Shown: positions 8,227-16,747, counted from the first letter of the stretch. The stretch is 64,000 nt of DNA from Palsa-459 sp035937595 (GCA_035937595.1 DASZHS010000068.1:1-64000), one strand, 5' to 3'. Numbers and translations: made by a program. Notes: generated from the letters alone by a model not told the origin.

Positions 8227-8943
8227 GTGGAGGATCTGAGGGCAACCCGCGCCAAGGGGCGGCTGGTCGTCGCCGCGCTCGCGGCGGTGACCATGCTCGC
8301 CGCCCCGCTCGCGCTGCTGCACAGCGGCGCCGCCTCAACGGCGGCGACCGCCACGCCGGCTCCGGCCGGCCACTCGGCGACGACGTCGCTCGGGTCCACC
8401 CAGCTCGTCTCGGCGGACACCCCCACGGCGGCGGCGACCCCCGCCGAGCTCGCCGCGCACCGCTCCGCCGTCCGCCACAACGCCCAGCTCGTCGGCGCGG
8501 ACCGCCGGCGGGCGGCCTGGCGCCAAGCGGCGGCGGTCCGAGCCGCGGTCCGAGCGGCGAGCGCCGGGGCGGCTGCCGGCCGCGCTGAGCGCTGGGTCCT
8601 CGCCCACCACGCCCTGGCCGTCCGGCACAACGAGGCCCTCCAGGACGCGGCGCACCGGCGGGCCGCCCGGGGCGAGGCCCCCGTCATCCGCCGCCGGGCC
8701 ACTCACTCGAGGGTGGGGGTGGCGACCTGGTACGCCTGGTACCCCGGGCAGTGCGCCAGCCCCTTCCTCCCGCACGGCACACTGCTCACCGTGACGGACC
8801 TCGCCACCCACAAGACGATCCAGTGCCTCGTGACCGACACGGAGGCCCACAACCCCGGCCGCGTCGTCGACCTCTCGGCGTCCTGCTTCGAGCAGCTCGG
8901 CGCGCTCTCCAAAGGCGTGATCCTGGTCCGCATCACCTGGTGA
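8227..8943 (+). CDS. Exported RlpA-like double-psi beta-barrel protein
   Basis: From the GTG at 8227 the protein is 238 residues: a short basic start, a signal segment (LVVAALAAVTMLAAPLALL), a long Ala/Arg/His-rich helical linker, and a C-terminal barrel beginning GVATWYAWYPGQCASPF with LPHGTLLTVT and HNPGRVVDLSASCFEQL. The aspartate of the DLS motif is present; two cysteines may pair. Such domains occur in RlpA and resuscitation-factor-like wall proteins that bind or cleave peptidoglycan. I preferred 8227 because purine-rich GGAGAAGG precedes it; the frame stays open to 8107. GTGA overlap links it to rsmA. Confidence 0.72.
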   Translation: MEDLRATRAKGRLVVAALAAVTMLAAPLALLHSGAASTAATATPAPAGHSATTSLGSTQLVSADTPTAAATPAELAAHRSAVRHNAQLVGADRRRAAWRQAAAVRAAVRAASAGAAAGRAERWVLAHHALAVRHNEALQDAAHRRAARGEAPVIRRRATHSRVGVATWYAWYPGQCASPFLPHGTLLTVTDLATHKTIQCLVTDTEAHNPGRVVDLSASCFEQLGALSKGVILVRITW

Positions 8944-9749
8944 CCCTCACGAGGACCCAGGTCACGGCGCTGCTCGCGTCGCACGGCCTCACCCCGTCCA
9001 AGGCGCTCGGCCAGCACTTCCTCATCGACCCCAACACGGCGCGGCGCATCGCCCGGCTGGCCGGGGTCGGCCCCTCGGACCGGGTCCTCGAGGTCGGCCC
9101 CGGCCTGGGCTCGCTCACCCTCGCGCTCCTCGAGACGGGCGCCGAGGTCACCGCCGTCGAGGTCGACCCACGACTCGCGGCGGTCGTCGCCGAGGTCACC
9201 GGGGGGCGCTGCGAGGTGGTCGTCGGCGACGCACGCGACGTGGACCTCTCCGTGCTCGGCGAGGGCCCGGTCCAGGTGGTCGCCAACCTCCCCTACAACG
9301 TGGCGGTGCCGATCGTCGTCCGCCTCCTGGAGGCGGCACCGGCCGTGCGCGCCCTGCTCGTCATGGTCCAGACCGAGGTCGCCGAGCGGCTGGCCGCGCC
9401 GCCGGGCTCGCGCACCTACGGCGCGGTCACGGTCAAGGTCGACTACTTCGCGAGCGCCAGGGTCGTGGGGCGGGTGCCGCGCAGCGTCTTTCTCCCCGAG
9501 CCCAACGTCGACTCGTCGCTCGTCGCCCTGACGCGGCGCGACGCCGTCGCGGTGGACCCCAACGCCGTCAGCGAGGAGCGGCTCTTCGAGGTCGTCCGCG
9601 CCGCCTTCGCGCACCGTCGCAAGATGCTGCGGCGCTCGCTCGACGGCGTGGTCGCCCCGGCGGCGTTCGCGCGCGCCGGCGTCGACCCGACGCAGCGCCC
9701 CGAGGAGCTGGACGTCCTCGCCTTCGGGCGGCTGGCCGCCACGCCGTGA
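8940..9749 (+). CDS. rsmA: 16S rRNA dimethyladenosine transferase RsmA (KsgA)
   Basis: A 269-residue Rossmann methyltransferase. KALGQHFLIDPNTARRI is the family N-terminus; LEVGPGLGSLTLALLE is motif I; NLPYNVAVPIV is the catalytic NLPY motif; FLPEPNVDSSLVAL and AFAHRRKMLRRSL complete the signature. It dimethylates A1518 and A1519 of 16S rRNA. It lies between the RlpA-like gene and ispE, both overlapped by 4 nt, a usual actinobacterial arrangement. Confidence 0.95.
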   Translation: MTLTRTQVTALLASHGLTPSKALGQHFLIDPNTARRIARLAGVGPSDRVLEVGPGLGSLTLALLETGAEVTAVEVDPRLAAVVAEVTGGRCEVVVGDARDVDLSVLGEGPVQVVANLPYNVAVPIVVRLLEAAPAVRALLVMVQTEVAERLAAPPGSRTYGAVTVKVDYFASARVVGRVPRSVFLPEPNVDSSLVALTRRDAVAVDPNAVSEERLFEVVRAAFAHRRKMLRRSLDGVVAPAAFARAGVDPTQRPEELDVLAFGRLAATP

Positions 9750-10525
9750 CCGCCCTCCCCGCGCCCGCCAAGCTCACCTGGTCGCTGCACGTCACGGGCA
9801 CCCGGCCCGACGGCCTCCACCTGCTCGACGCCGAGATGGTCTCGCTCGAGCTCGCCGACACCGTCGAGCTCACCGAGACCGACGACGAGCCGCGCTTCGT
9901 GGCGGTGGCGGAGTACCCCGCCGCACCGCGCGACGCGGTCGTCGGCGACGACGACCTCGTCCGGCGAGCGCTGCGCTTCGTCGGCCGGCGTGCGCACGTC
10001 GCGCTCGTCAAGCGCATCCCGATCGGCGCGGGTCTCGGCGGGGGCTCCGCCGACGCCGCGGCGGTGCTGCGCTGGGCCGGGGTCACCGACCCCGCGCTCG
10101 CCGTCACGCTCGGGAGCGACGTGCCGTTCTGCGTGGCGGGCGGGCGCGCGAGGGTGCGCGGGGTCGGCGAGGTGGTCGAGCCGCTCGAGCCGCTCGTTCG
10201 CACCGTCACGCTCGCGCTCCCGGCCTTCGGGGTCGACACGGCGGCGTGCTACCGCGCGTTCGACGCGCTCGGACCGAGGGAGCGCCAGCACCCGCGCAAC
10301 GACCTGTCGCACGCCGCCGAGCTGGTGGCGCCCGCGCTCGTCGAGGTGCGGCGGCTGCTCGAGGCCCGCACCGACGCGGGGTTCGTCCTCGCCGGGAGCG
10401 GCTCCACGCTCTACTGCGAGGGGGATCCGATAGGCCTCGGCGTGGGGTCGGGCGAGGTCGTGGAGACCAGGTGGGGGGCGGTGCGGCTGCTCGTCACGAG
10501 GACGCGCGGAGCGCCGGGCGCGTGA
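9746..10525 (+). CDS. ispE: 4-diphosphocytidyl-2-C-methyl-D-erythritol kinase
   Basis: A 259-residue GHMP kinase in the non-mevalonate isoprenoid pathway. PAPAKLTWSLHVTGTRPDGLHLL is a typical IspE N-terminus; KRIPIGAGLGGGSADAAAVL is the ATP-binding GHMP motif; GSDVPFCVAGG and LAGSGSTLYCEG follow. It is somewhat short, with a reduced C-terminal region. Its stop lies 1 nt from the convergent bS22 gene. Confidence 0.93.
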   Translation: MTALPAPAKLTWSLHVTGTRPDGLHLLDAEMVSLELADTVELTETDDEPRFVAVAEYPAAPRDAVVGDDDLVRRALRFVGRRAHVALVKRIPIGAGLGGGSADAAAVLRWAGVTDPALAVTLGSDVPFCVAGGRARVRGVGEVVEPLEPLVRTVTLALPAFGVDTAACYRAFDALGPRERQHPRNDLSHAAELVAPALVEVRRLLEARTDAGFVLAGSGSTLYCEGDPIGLGVGSGEVVETRWGAVRLLVTRTRGAPGA

Positions 10526-10526
10526 A

Positions 10527-10628
10527 CTACTTGCCGGCCGCGCGGCGCTGCCAGCGGGTCTTCTTCAGCATCTTCTTGTGCTTCTTCTTGCGCATCCGCT
10601 TGCGGCGCTTCTTGATCAACGATCCCAT
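10527..10628 (-). CDS. Ribosomal micro-protein bS22 (AURKAIP1/COX24 type)
   Basis: A 33-residue basic protein beginning MGSLIKKRRKRMRKKKHKK and ending TRWQRRAAGK. It matches the mycobacterial bS22 pattern (MGSVIKKRRKRM-KKKH-K-L-RTR-QRR) at nearly every position. This protein binds the small ribosomal subunit. The ATG at 10628 is preceded by a TAGCGT -10 ending 10 nt upstream. Gene callers often miss it. It is convergent with ispE, leaving one base between the stops. Confidence 0.9.
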   Translation of the reverse strand: MGSLIKKRRKRMRKKKHKKMLKKTRWQRRAAGK

Positions 10629-10638
10629 GGCCTGTGCC

Positions 10639-10644
10639 ACGCTA
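10639..10644 (-). promoter_or_regulatory. -10 element TAGCGT of the bS22 gene
   Basis: TAGCGT on the minus strand ends 10 nt before ATG 10628, with no Shine-Dalgarno in that gap, so the leader is absent or only a few bases long. Confidence 0.45.
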
Positions 10645-10762
10645 GTTGGCGCCGACGCGAGACCGCCAACCACGTCCCGCGCGTCGGGCGACGTCGACGA
10701 GGGAGGAGCCGCGCGATGAGGGTGCGACGGACGAGGGACGACACGTCGAGGCGCGTGGCGTC

Positions 10763-11131
10763 GTGAGCTCTCGTCTCGTCCGGCTCGACCACGTGCAGCT
10801 GGCGATGCCGGCTGGCCGAGAGGCGGACGCGGTCGCCTTCTACGCTGGCGTGCTCGGGCTCGTCGAGGTCGCCAAGCCGCCCGTGCTCGCCGCTCGCGGA
10901 GGGTGCTGGTTCGAGTCCGGCGCCGTCGTCGTGCACCTGGGCGTCGACGCGGCGTTCCGCCCGGCGACCAAGGCGCACCCTGCCTTCGTCGTCGACGACC
11001 TCGACGCCCTCCAGGCGACGCTCGCCGCGTCGGGGGTCGCCTTCACGAGCGACGACGCACTCGAGGGCGTGCGTCGGGGCTACGTCGCCGACCCGTTCGG
11101 CAACCGCATCGAGCTCATCGCCGCGACGTGA
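10763..11131 (+). CDS. VOC (glyoxalase/bleomycin-resistance) superfamily protein
   Basis: A 122-residue single-chain vicinal-oxygen-chelate protein: LDHVQLAMPAGREADAVAFY with LGLVEV (first beta-alpha-beta module), HPAFVVDDLDALQATLAASG and YVADPFGNRIELI (second module). The putative metal ligands are the His of LDHVQL, a His of VVVHLG or AHPAF, and the Glu of RIEL. The substrate cannot be deduced. GTG 10763 was chosen because homology begins immediately after it; no strong ribosome-binding site is visible and the frame remains open further upstream. Confidence 0.75.
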   Translation: MSSRLVRLDHVQLAMPAGREADAVAFYAGVLGLVEVAKPPVLAARGGCWFESGAVVVHLGVDAAFRPATKAHPAFVVDDLDALQATLAASGVAFTSDDALEGVRRGYVADPFGNRIELIAAT

Positions 11132-11536
11132 GCCGACGGAGGCGCCTCGGCGCGTGCGCGCCGCGGGAAAGAGGGTGACCGGCCGGCGACGGGCGATGGG
11201 GTAGCGCCCGTCGTCCGGCCAGTCGAGGTGCCCGTCGCACCGGGCCGAGCCGCGCCGGACCCCGCAGGGGTGTGGGGCATCGGCGCCAGGCCGGCCGCGG
11301 TGTGCGCGACGAGCCCGACCTGCGCAGCGCCGGTGTGCCGCGTCCCCGCGTCGCTCGCCCGGGTGGTGCGGCGGACTCGATCGGGTCGGTCGCTGCGGCG
11401 AGTGTCGCGGTGGCACGGTGCCACTCGGTGGTGCACGTGGACTCCCTGCGCTCTGGGGCTCCGGTTGACCGACACATCCTCGACGCCGGGCATAAGGCCG
11501 CTCGGTGGGCCGAATAAGAAAGCGCTGAGAACCCGG
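11132..11536. other. 405-nt intergenic region, no gene recognised
   Basis: This stretch lies between the VOC gene and the 3' end of the sensor kinase. Several open frames cross it on both strands, but none shows a conserved motif, sensible composition or ribosome-binding site. TTGACC near 11464 and CATAAG near 11490 could be promoter parts, but their spacing is poor. I assign nothing. Confidence 0.4.
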
Positions 11537-12910
11537 TCAGGCCTCGACGGGGAGCCGCAGCACCAGCCGCGCGCCGCCGGTCGCCTCGCTGCGGCCGGCC
11601 TCCACGGTGCCGCCGGCCTCGCTCGCGACCTGGGAGACGATGGCGAGCCCCAGCCCGGACCCGGGGAGCCCACGTGACCGCGCCGAGCGGTAGAAGCGGT
11701 CGAAGACCTTCGGGAGGTCCGCCTCGTCGATCCCGGGACCCTGGTCCTCCACGACGACCTCGCCGTCCTTGCACGAGACCGTGACCACGCCGCCGATCGG
11801 GCTGAACTTGATCGCGTTGTCGAGCAGGTTGCCGACGGCGCGGGCCAGCCGGTTGCGCTTCGCGTGCACCTGGCACGCGGTGACGTCGACCTCGAGCGTC
11901 ACCTGCTTCGTCCGGGCGTGCGTTTCGGCGACCTCGGTGCACTCCGCCACGAGGTCGGCGAGGTCCAGGCTGCGGGCGTCCTCGACGGAGTGCTCGCCCT
12001 GGGTGAGCTCGGTGAGGTCGCCCACCAAGACGGTCAGCTCGTCGACCTGGGCCACCATGTCCTCGGAGAGCTGCGCGGCGTCGTCGTGGCCGAGCTCGCC
12101 GAGCCGGGCGAGGACCTGGGCGTTGGCACGCAGGCTCGTGAGCGGCGTGCGCAGCTCGTGGCTCGCGTCGAGGATCAGCTGGCGCTGCGAGTCCTGCGAC
12201 TGCTCCACCCGGGCGAGCAGCGCGTTGAAGGCGCGTCGGAGACGCCCGAGCTCGTCGTCGGTGCCCTCTTCCACGCGGTGCGAGACGTCGAGGGTCGCCG
12301 CGACCGCCTCGATCTCCTTGGTCGTGCTCGCGAGCGGCACCAGGGCCGCCCGTGCGGCGAGCCAGCCGAAGAGGGCCGCCAGCAGCACGCCGAAGGCCGC
12401 GAGGAGGACGAGGTCCTCGCCCAGGGTCCGCAGCCGCGCCTGCACCCCCTGGAAGGGCTCGAAGATCACGAGCGCCGCCGACACGCCGAGCGGCTCGGCG
12501 CCGTGGTGGAAGTAGTCGATGAACACCGTGTCGGGTGGGACCGGTGCGATGAGCTCGCGGTAGGCGTTGCCGTTGAGGTCCGAGATCGTCCGGTACTGGA
12601 CGGGCCCCGTGCCCTCCGCGGCCACCTTGAGGATCAGCGTGTCGATCGTGAGCTTGCCCGCGCCCGAGATGTACCGCTCGGCGCCGAGCGGACTGACGAG
12701 CAGCATGCCGACGCCGGCGGCGGGCTCGACGCGCGGGTCCAGGCCCGGCTCGGACGGGAAGTAGGTGGTCCGGTAGGCCTCGATCAGCGAGGCGTCCACC
12801 GAGCCGACGAGCGCGTCGCGCGCGGCCTTGTAGGCCGCGCCGCAGGCGAGCAGCACGGCGATCGCCACCACCACCGCGATCGCGGCGGCGACGCGCGTGC
12901 GGAAGGTCAC
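11537..12910 (-). CDS. MprB-like sensor histidine kinase
   Basis: A 457-residue kinase: membrane helix 1 (about 8-24), an extracytoplasmic sensor of about 140 residues, helix 2 (about 166-186), HAMP (to about 240), a DHp domain with DASHELRTPLTSLRAN (phospho-accepting His251), and an ATPase domain with AVGNLLDNAIKFSP (N box), EDQGPGIDEADLPKVFDRFYR and GSGLGLAIV. The GTG start overlaps the TGA of the response regulator, so the pair is cotranscribed. The architecture resembles MprB envelope-stress kinases; the ligand is unknown. Confidence 0.88.
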   Translation of the reverse strand: MTFRTRVAAAIAVVVAIAVLLACGAAYKAARDALVGSVDASLIEAYRTTYFPSEPGLDPRVEPAAGVGMLLVSPLGAERYISGAGKLTIDTLILKVAAEGTGPVQYRTISDLNGNAYRELIAPVPPDTVFIDYFHHGAEPLGVSAALVIFEPFQGVQARLRTLGEDLVLLAAFGVLLAALFGWLAARAALVPLASTTKEIEAVAATLDVSHRVEEGTDDELGRLRRAFNALLARVEQSQDSQRQLILDASHELRTPLTSLRANAQVLARLGELGHDDAAQLSEDMVAQVDELTVLVGDLTELTQGEHSVEDARSLDLADLVAECTEVAETHARTKQVTLEVDVTACQVHAKRNRLARAVGNLLDNAIKFSPIGGVVTVSCKDGEVVVEDQGPGIDEADLPKVFDRFYRSARSRGLPGSGLGLAIVSQVASEAGGTVEAGRSEATGGARLVLRLPVEA

Positions 12911-13584
12911 GGCTCTCGAAGGACGTAGCCAACGCCGCGGACCGTCTGCAGCAGTCGTGGCTCGCCGCCCTCCTCGAGCTTGCGGCGCAGGTAGCCCACG
13001 TAGACCGCGAGGGAGTTGGTCCCGGTGTCGAAGTTGTAGCCCCAGACCCGATCCAAGATGACCTCGCGCGTGAGCACCTGGCGGGGGTGGCGCAGAAGCA
13101 GCTCGAGGAGGTCGAACTCGACCCGGGTGAGCGTGAAGGTCCGCTCGCCACGGTGGGCGTCCCTCGTCGCCAGGTCGAGCGACAGATCCTCGAAGCGAAG
13201 GACGTCGACCTCGCCCTCGGCGGGGCCGCGGCGGCGGAGCAGGGCGCGGAGCCGTGCGAACAGCTCAGCGAGGTCGAAGGGCTTGACGAGGTAGTCGTCG
13301 GCCCCGGCGTCGAGCCCCGCCACGCGGTCGTCGACGGCGTCGCGGGCGGTCACCATCAGGACGGGCGTCCGGTCGCCCGACGCCCGGATGCGCCGACAGA
13401 TCTCGAGGCCGTCGACGTCGGGCAGCTGCAGGTCCAGCAGGATCGCGTCGGGGGCGGCCACCTGGAGCGAGCGGATCGCAGAACCGCCTTCATCGTGCAG
13501 CTCTGCCTCGTAGCCCTCCAGGCGCAGCGCGCGCGACAGTGAGTTGCGAACGGCGGGGTCGTCCTCGACGACGAGGACCTTCAT
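12907..13584 (-). CDS. OmpR/MprA-like response regulator
   Basis: A 225-residue regulator: receiver domain with EDD at residues 7-9, phospho-accepting Asp51 in LLDLQLPDVDG, Thr in MVTARD and Lys in VKPFDLAEL, followed by a winged-helix DNA-binding domain (LTRVEFDLLELLLRHPRQVLTR, DTGTNSLAVYVGYLRRKL, TVRGVGYVL). I chose ATG 13584; a GTG two codons upstream is possible. A six-codon leaderless ORF ends on this ATG (ATGA). It precedes its kinase with a 4-nt overlap. Confidence 0.9.
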   Translation of the reverse strand: MKVLVVEDDPAVRNSLSRALRLEGYEAELHDEGGSAIRSLQVAAPDAILLDLQLPDVDGLEICRRIRASGDRTPVLMVTARDAVDDRVAGLDAGADDYLVKPFDLAELFARLRALLRRRGPAEGEVDVLRFEDLSLDLATRDAHRGERTFTLTRVEFDLLELLLRHPRQVLTREVILDRVWGYNFDTGTNSLAVYVGYLRRKLEEGGEPRLLQTVRGVGYVLREP

Positions 13585-13601
13585 GACCACCGCGCCGGCA
13601 T
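13581..13601 (-). CDS. Six-residue leaderless mini-ORF coupled to the response regulator
   Basis: ATG at 13601 opens MPARWS followed by TGA, which overlaps the regulator's ATG as ATGA. A TAGGCT -10 ends 7 nt before the ATG. The regulator lacks its own Shine-Dalgarno, so termination-reinitiation is plausible. Evidence is architectural only. Confidence 0.35.
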   Translation of the reverse strand: MPARWS

Positions 13602-13608
13602 CGCGGCG

Positions 13609-13614
13609 AGCCTA
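13609..13614 (-). promoter_or_regulatory. -10 element TAGGCT of the two-component operon
   Basis: TAGGCT on the minus strand, 7 nt, ATG 13601 of the mini-ORF. Confidence 0.45.
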
Positions 13615-13892
13615 CCGAGCGGCCTCCCTCGCTCAGGGACGGCAGGGGGCTCGGCGGCTGCTGCAATCGCACCGAGCGCACGGGTCGTTCCCTGGTGGGG
13701 TGTTGGTGGTGCGGTGTCCATCGAGCTCCTCATCGGCGATCGTCCCGGAGGGGCGTAAGCCTCGAGCGTGCGTGAGGTAAGAGGACACGAAGAAGGACTC
13801 GAGTCGTGGCGCGCACTCGGCGCGGCCGCGACGCAGGCCCGGGATACGGTGGGCCTCTCGAGCGGACCAAGAGCCACGGTGCGCGCGTCCGG
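13615..13892. other. Intergenic region before tRNA-Gln
   Basis: No gene recognised. TACGGT at 13845-13850 is a candidate -10 for the tRNA on the plus strand, implying a 5' leader of about 36 nt. Confidence 0.35.
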
Positions 13893-13968
13893 TGGCGGGT
13901 AGTTCAACTGGCAGAACGACGGACTTTGGATCCGTAGGTTGGAGGTTCGAGCCCTCCCCCGCCAGCCA
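13893..13968 (+). tRNA. tRNA-Gln (anticodon UUG)
   Basis: A complete 76-nt cloverleaf: acceptor TGGCGGG pairs with CCCGCCA, the anticodon stem ACGGA/TCCGT encloses loop CTTTGGA with anticodon TTG, the T arm is GGAGG-TTCGAGC-CCTCC, the discriminator is G and CCA is encoded at 13966-13968. The U1-A72 pair is a normal feature of bacterial tRNA-Gln. Confidence 0.95.
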
Positions 13969-14192
13969 GGGTCACTCGCCAGCCAGAGCAGCCGTCCAGC
14001 GGCAAGCGGCAGCGAGGCGTGCGGAGCCGGACGACGCCTCGTTGGGCACGCACGGGGCGCGGCGAGCATCTCGCGGGCAGCGAGCGAGGGACGGCTCGGA
14101 TCGGGTCACGGCGAGCGCCGCGCTCTCCAGCCCCGCCTTGAGCACTGACCCGAGCCCCTTTGTGAGCTGCGCGAGCTCGCCGTGAGAGCTCG

Positions 14193-14846
14193 CTACGAGA
14201 AGAGGACGTACGCACTCTGGCCGATCAGCCAGAACCCGAGCCCGAGCGCCCCGAAGAAGATCGCCTGGTCGGTGTGCGAGGTGATCCAGTTCCGGATGCT
14301 GGCGAGCATCGCGCTCGCCTTCTTCGGCCGGAAGATCGCGTACACCTCCATCGCGATGTACGAGCTCGTCCCGATCAGGCAGAACGCGAAGGTCGCGACG
14401 TAGTCCTGCCACGTCCCGAGGTGGGCGCCCGTGACGGTCGCGACGCCCGCAGCGACGAGCCCCCACGGTTGCAGCAGGGGTGCGAGACCGATCGCGAACC
14501 ACGGCGACATGTTGTCGACGCCGCTCTGCCACTTCGGTGGCGGCTTCGGCTTCTTCGGCCGGCCTCGTCGTCGGCGCTGCCTTGCGGCAACCATGACGAG
14601 CCCGACGCCGATGAGGATCTTGACGGCGAGCATGGCGACGCTGGGGGCGGTGCTCGGCCTCGGCGGGTTGTTCCCGGTGGCCGCGACCGTGATCGCGACC
14701 ACGGCGGCGAGCGAGCACAGCCATCCGAAGATGAAGGCCGCACCCTTGCGTGTGCCGCTCTTCGAGTCGAGCACCACGATGTAGGCGGTGAGCGGGAGGG
14801 GATCGAGGGCGACGACGATCCCGATCAGCACGAGATCGATGACCAT
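14193..14846 (-). CDS. GAP (Sap) family six-helix membrane protein
   Basis: A 217-residue integral membrane protein. It begins with a helix (VIDLVLIGIVVALDPLPLTAY), followed by repeated hydrophobic segments, a cytoplasmic Arg/Lys/Pro-rich loop (QRRRRGRPKKPKPPPK) and a C-terminal helix (FFGALGLGFWLIGQSAYVLF). The DPLP motif and layout fit the GAP/Sap family linked in mycobacteria to glycopeptidolipid or sulfolipid export. The start at ATG 14846 has GGGAGG about 6 nt upstream. Substrate here is unknown. Confidence 0.75.
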   Translation of the reverse strand: MVIDLVLIGIVVALDPLPLTAYIVVLDSKSGTRKGAAFIFGWLCSLAAVVAITVAATGNNPPRPSTAPSVAMLAVKILIGVGLVMVAARQRRRRGRPKKPKPPPKWQSGVDNMSPWFAIGLAPLLQPWGLVAAGVATVTGAHLGTWQDYVATFAFCLIGTSSYIAMEVYAIFRPKKASAMLASIRNWITSHTDQAIFFGALGLGFWLIGQSAYVLFS

Positions 14847-14981
14847 CGCAGCCTCCCTGGAGCGGGCGTCCAACGCCGACGTCGTCCTAGCATGACCCGG
14901 CGTTCGCCTCTCCGTACAAGTCGCGTCCTCGGTGCTCGGCGGGCACAATGGTGGACAGGATGCGGGACGGGAGCAGCGTCG

Positions 14982-15380
14982 ATGGGCGATGACAGGGGAC
15001 AGAGCGAGATGCCGGCACGGCGTGCGCCGAAGATGCTGCCGCTGCAGGACGGCGAGGAGGTCGTCCTCACGGCGAGCCCCTCACGGGTGGCGAACTTCTA
15101 CAAGTACGTGATCACGCTCGGCCTCTACGGCATCTGGCGAAAGCGCGACACCGCCGTGGTCACCAACCGTCGCCTGCTCATCTCACGGGGCGTCTTCCGC
15201 CGCGAGGAGCACTCGATCGCGATCGGCGACATCGACGGTGCCCGCTACACGCGCCGGTTCCTCAACTCCTACGCGCTGGTCACCATCGGGGGCCGCGCCC
15301 GGCGCCGGACCGAGGAGGTCGGCCCGCTGTCGGCCCGCATGGCCAGGCGGTTCGTCGGGGAGATCCTCAGCCGCAGGTGA
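14982..15380 (+). CDS. Bacterial PH-domain protein
   Basis: A 132-residue protein whose core (LQDGEEVVLTASPSRVANFY, TAVVTNRRLLISRGVFRREEHSIAIGDIDGARY) is a bPH_2-type pleckstrin-homology domain. One partly hydrophobic stretch (YVITLGLYGIWRKRD) may lie at the membrane. Function is unknown. The start at 14982 has GGGAGC upstream; an in-frame ATG at 15009 is an alternative. Confidence 0.65.
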   Translation: MGDDRGQSEMPARRAPKMLPLQDGEEVVLTASPSRVANFYKYVITLGLYGIWRKRDTAVVTNRRLLISRGVFRREEHSIAIGDIDGARYTRRFLNSYALVTIGGRARRRTEEVGPLSARMARRFVGEILSRR

Positions 15381-15552
15381 CGCAGGGCATGCGATCGTCA
15401 CCGATGCGTGGGTGATCACGCGCGACCACGTCGCACCGAGCGACGCCGGCGCTGCGTCACCGCTCGGTCACCCGAGTCGACGGGGGAACTAGAACGAGTT
15501 TGTCGTTGCCGTGGTGGTGCGGCAGAGTGGCGCAAGATGCGTCACGTCACGC

Positions 15553-15558
15553 GATAAT
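15553..15558 (+). promoter_or_regulatory. -10-like GATAAT of the 68-residue gene (leaderless)
   Basis: GATAAT, 6 nt, GTG at 15565. Confidence 0.35.
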
Positions 15559-15564
15559 GCACAC

Positions 15565-15771
15565 GTGATCGACGACGGCTACCGCGAGGCGGCGCGCCTC
15601 CTCAGGCAGCTGCAGGACGACCTCGAGGCGATCAAGGCCGCCCAGCCCGGGTCCGAGACGCATCGAAAGGCGATCACGGCGTACACCGCGACGTACGCGC
15701 GCCTCGGGCGCAGCTCCTACACGAAGCACGCGCCCTTCCCCCTCCCGCCAAACCAGGCCTTCGAGGACTGA
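15565..15771 (+). CDS. Hypothetical 68-residue protein
   Basis: From GTG 15565 it encodes a small soluble, mainly helical protein (DDGYREAARLLRQLQDDLEAI) with a conserved-looking tail (YARLGRSSYTKHAPFPLPPNQAFED). I do not recognise the family. The start is supported by the GATAAT element 6 nt upstream and by coding-like third-position GC. It stands alone, convergent with the alpha/beta hydrolase. Confidence 0.5.
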   Translation: MIDDGYREAARLLRQLQDDLEAIKAAQPGSETHRKAITAYTATYARLGRSSYTKHAPFPLPPNQAFED

Positions 15772-15826
15772 GCGCAGCGCCGCACCGCGGCGGTGGCCGA
15801 GGGGTGCGAGCAGACGACCGGGACGC

Positions 15827-16741
15827 TCAGTTCGACGTCGCGCGCCCGGCGTCGAGGAACGCGGCGAGGACGTGCGCCAGCTCGACGGGCTGGTCGCCCT
15901 GGACGGAGTGTCCGGCACCCTCGACGTGCACGACGGTCGCGGAGGGCTGGCGCCGCCGCAGCTCGGCCTCGTCCGCGTCGTCGACGACCGAGCCTGGACC
16001 CATGGCCCGGACCAACAGCATCGGCACGGTCACCGACGAGACGGCGTCCCAGAGATCCGCGGGCTCGATGCGGGGCGCGATGCCGGCCGCGCCGTGACGC
16101 TGATGGCGCCACACCCACGTGCCGTCGTCGAGCTGGACCGCATTGTGCAGCACGCCACGTCGGAGTGACTGCTCAGAGCGCGTCGGGTTGTGCGCGACGG
16201 TGCGCGCGACGAGCTCGTCCAGGCTCGGAAACGTGCTCGGGCCGTTGACGAACTCGGTGATGTGCCGCGACTTGTCGGGCGTTACCCCAGGGGTGACGTC
16301 GATCAGGCCGAGCTTGGCCACGACCGCCGGCGTCTCGACGGCGATCTCGAGTGCGACCAGCCCGCCGAGCGACATGCCGACGACGGGGACGTGCGCGATG
16401 CCGAGCGCGCCGAGCAGCTTCGCGACGTCACGGGCGTGCCCGTCCACGTCGCCCATGCCGCCCGGGGCGGCGTCGGAGTGGCCGTGGCCCGGCAGATCGA
16501 CGGCGAGCAACGGCCGATCGAGGGCGATGGCGACCGTGTCGAACGTGTGGGCGTTCTGCGCCCCGCCGTGAAGGAGGACGAGCTCAGGAGCGGTGTGACC
16601 CCACCGGAGCGCGCTCAGGTGCCGGCCGGGGTCGACGGCGGCCTGCACCCGCTCCACCACGGGGGCCGAGGCGAAGGGGAGCGCCCACTCTTCGGCGTTC
16701 TCGTGGAACATGGAAAACTCGTCGTAGGGGACCCTGGGCAT
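15827..16741 (-). CDS. Alpha/beta-fold hydrolase
   Basis: A 304-residue hydrolase: LVLLHGGAQNAHTFD contains the oxyanion-hole HGG, AVDLPGHGHS follows, the nucleophile elbow is GMSLGG (Ser), the acid is probably in VRAMGPGSVVDDAD, and the catalytic His is in GAGHSVQGDQP. Substrate unknown; no signal peptide, so cytosolic. It is divergent from glmU with a leaderless-type promoter (TAGCCT, 6 nt, ATG 16741). Confidence 0.85.
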   Translation of the reverse strand: MPRVPYDEFSMFHENAEEWALPFASAPVVERVQAAVDPGRHLSALRWGHTAPELVLLHGGAQNAHTFDTVAIALDRPLLAVDLPGHGHSDAAPGGMGDVDGHARDVAKLLGALGIAHVPVVGMSLGGLVALEIAVETPAVVAKLGLIDVTPGVTPDKSRHITEFVNGPSTFPSLDELVARTVAHNPTRSEQSLRRGVLHNAVQLDDGTWVWRHQRHGAAGIAPRIEPADLWDAVSSVTVPMLLVRAMGPGSVVDDADEAELRRRQPSATVVHVEGAGHSVQGDQPVELAHVLAAFLDAGRATSN

Positions 16742-16747
16742 GAGCCG

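Noticed and set aside
11228..11677. 149-codon plus-strand frame in the gap before the sensor kinase
   Set aside because: It runs into the kinase gene antisense, has no motif and an odd Arg/Trp/Thr composition.
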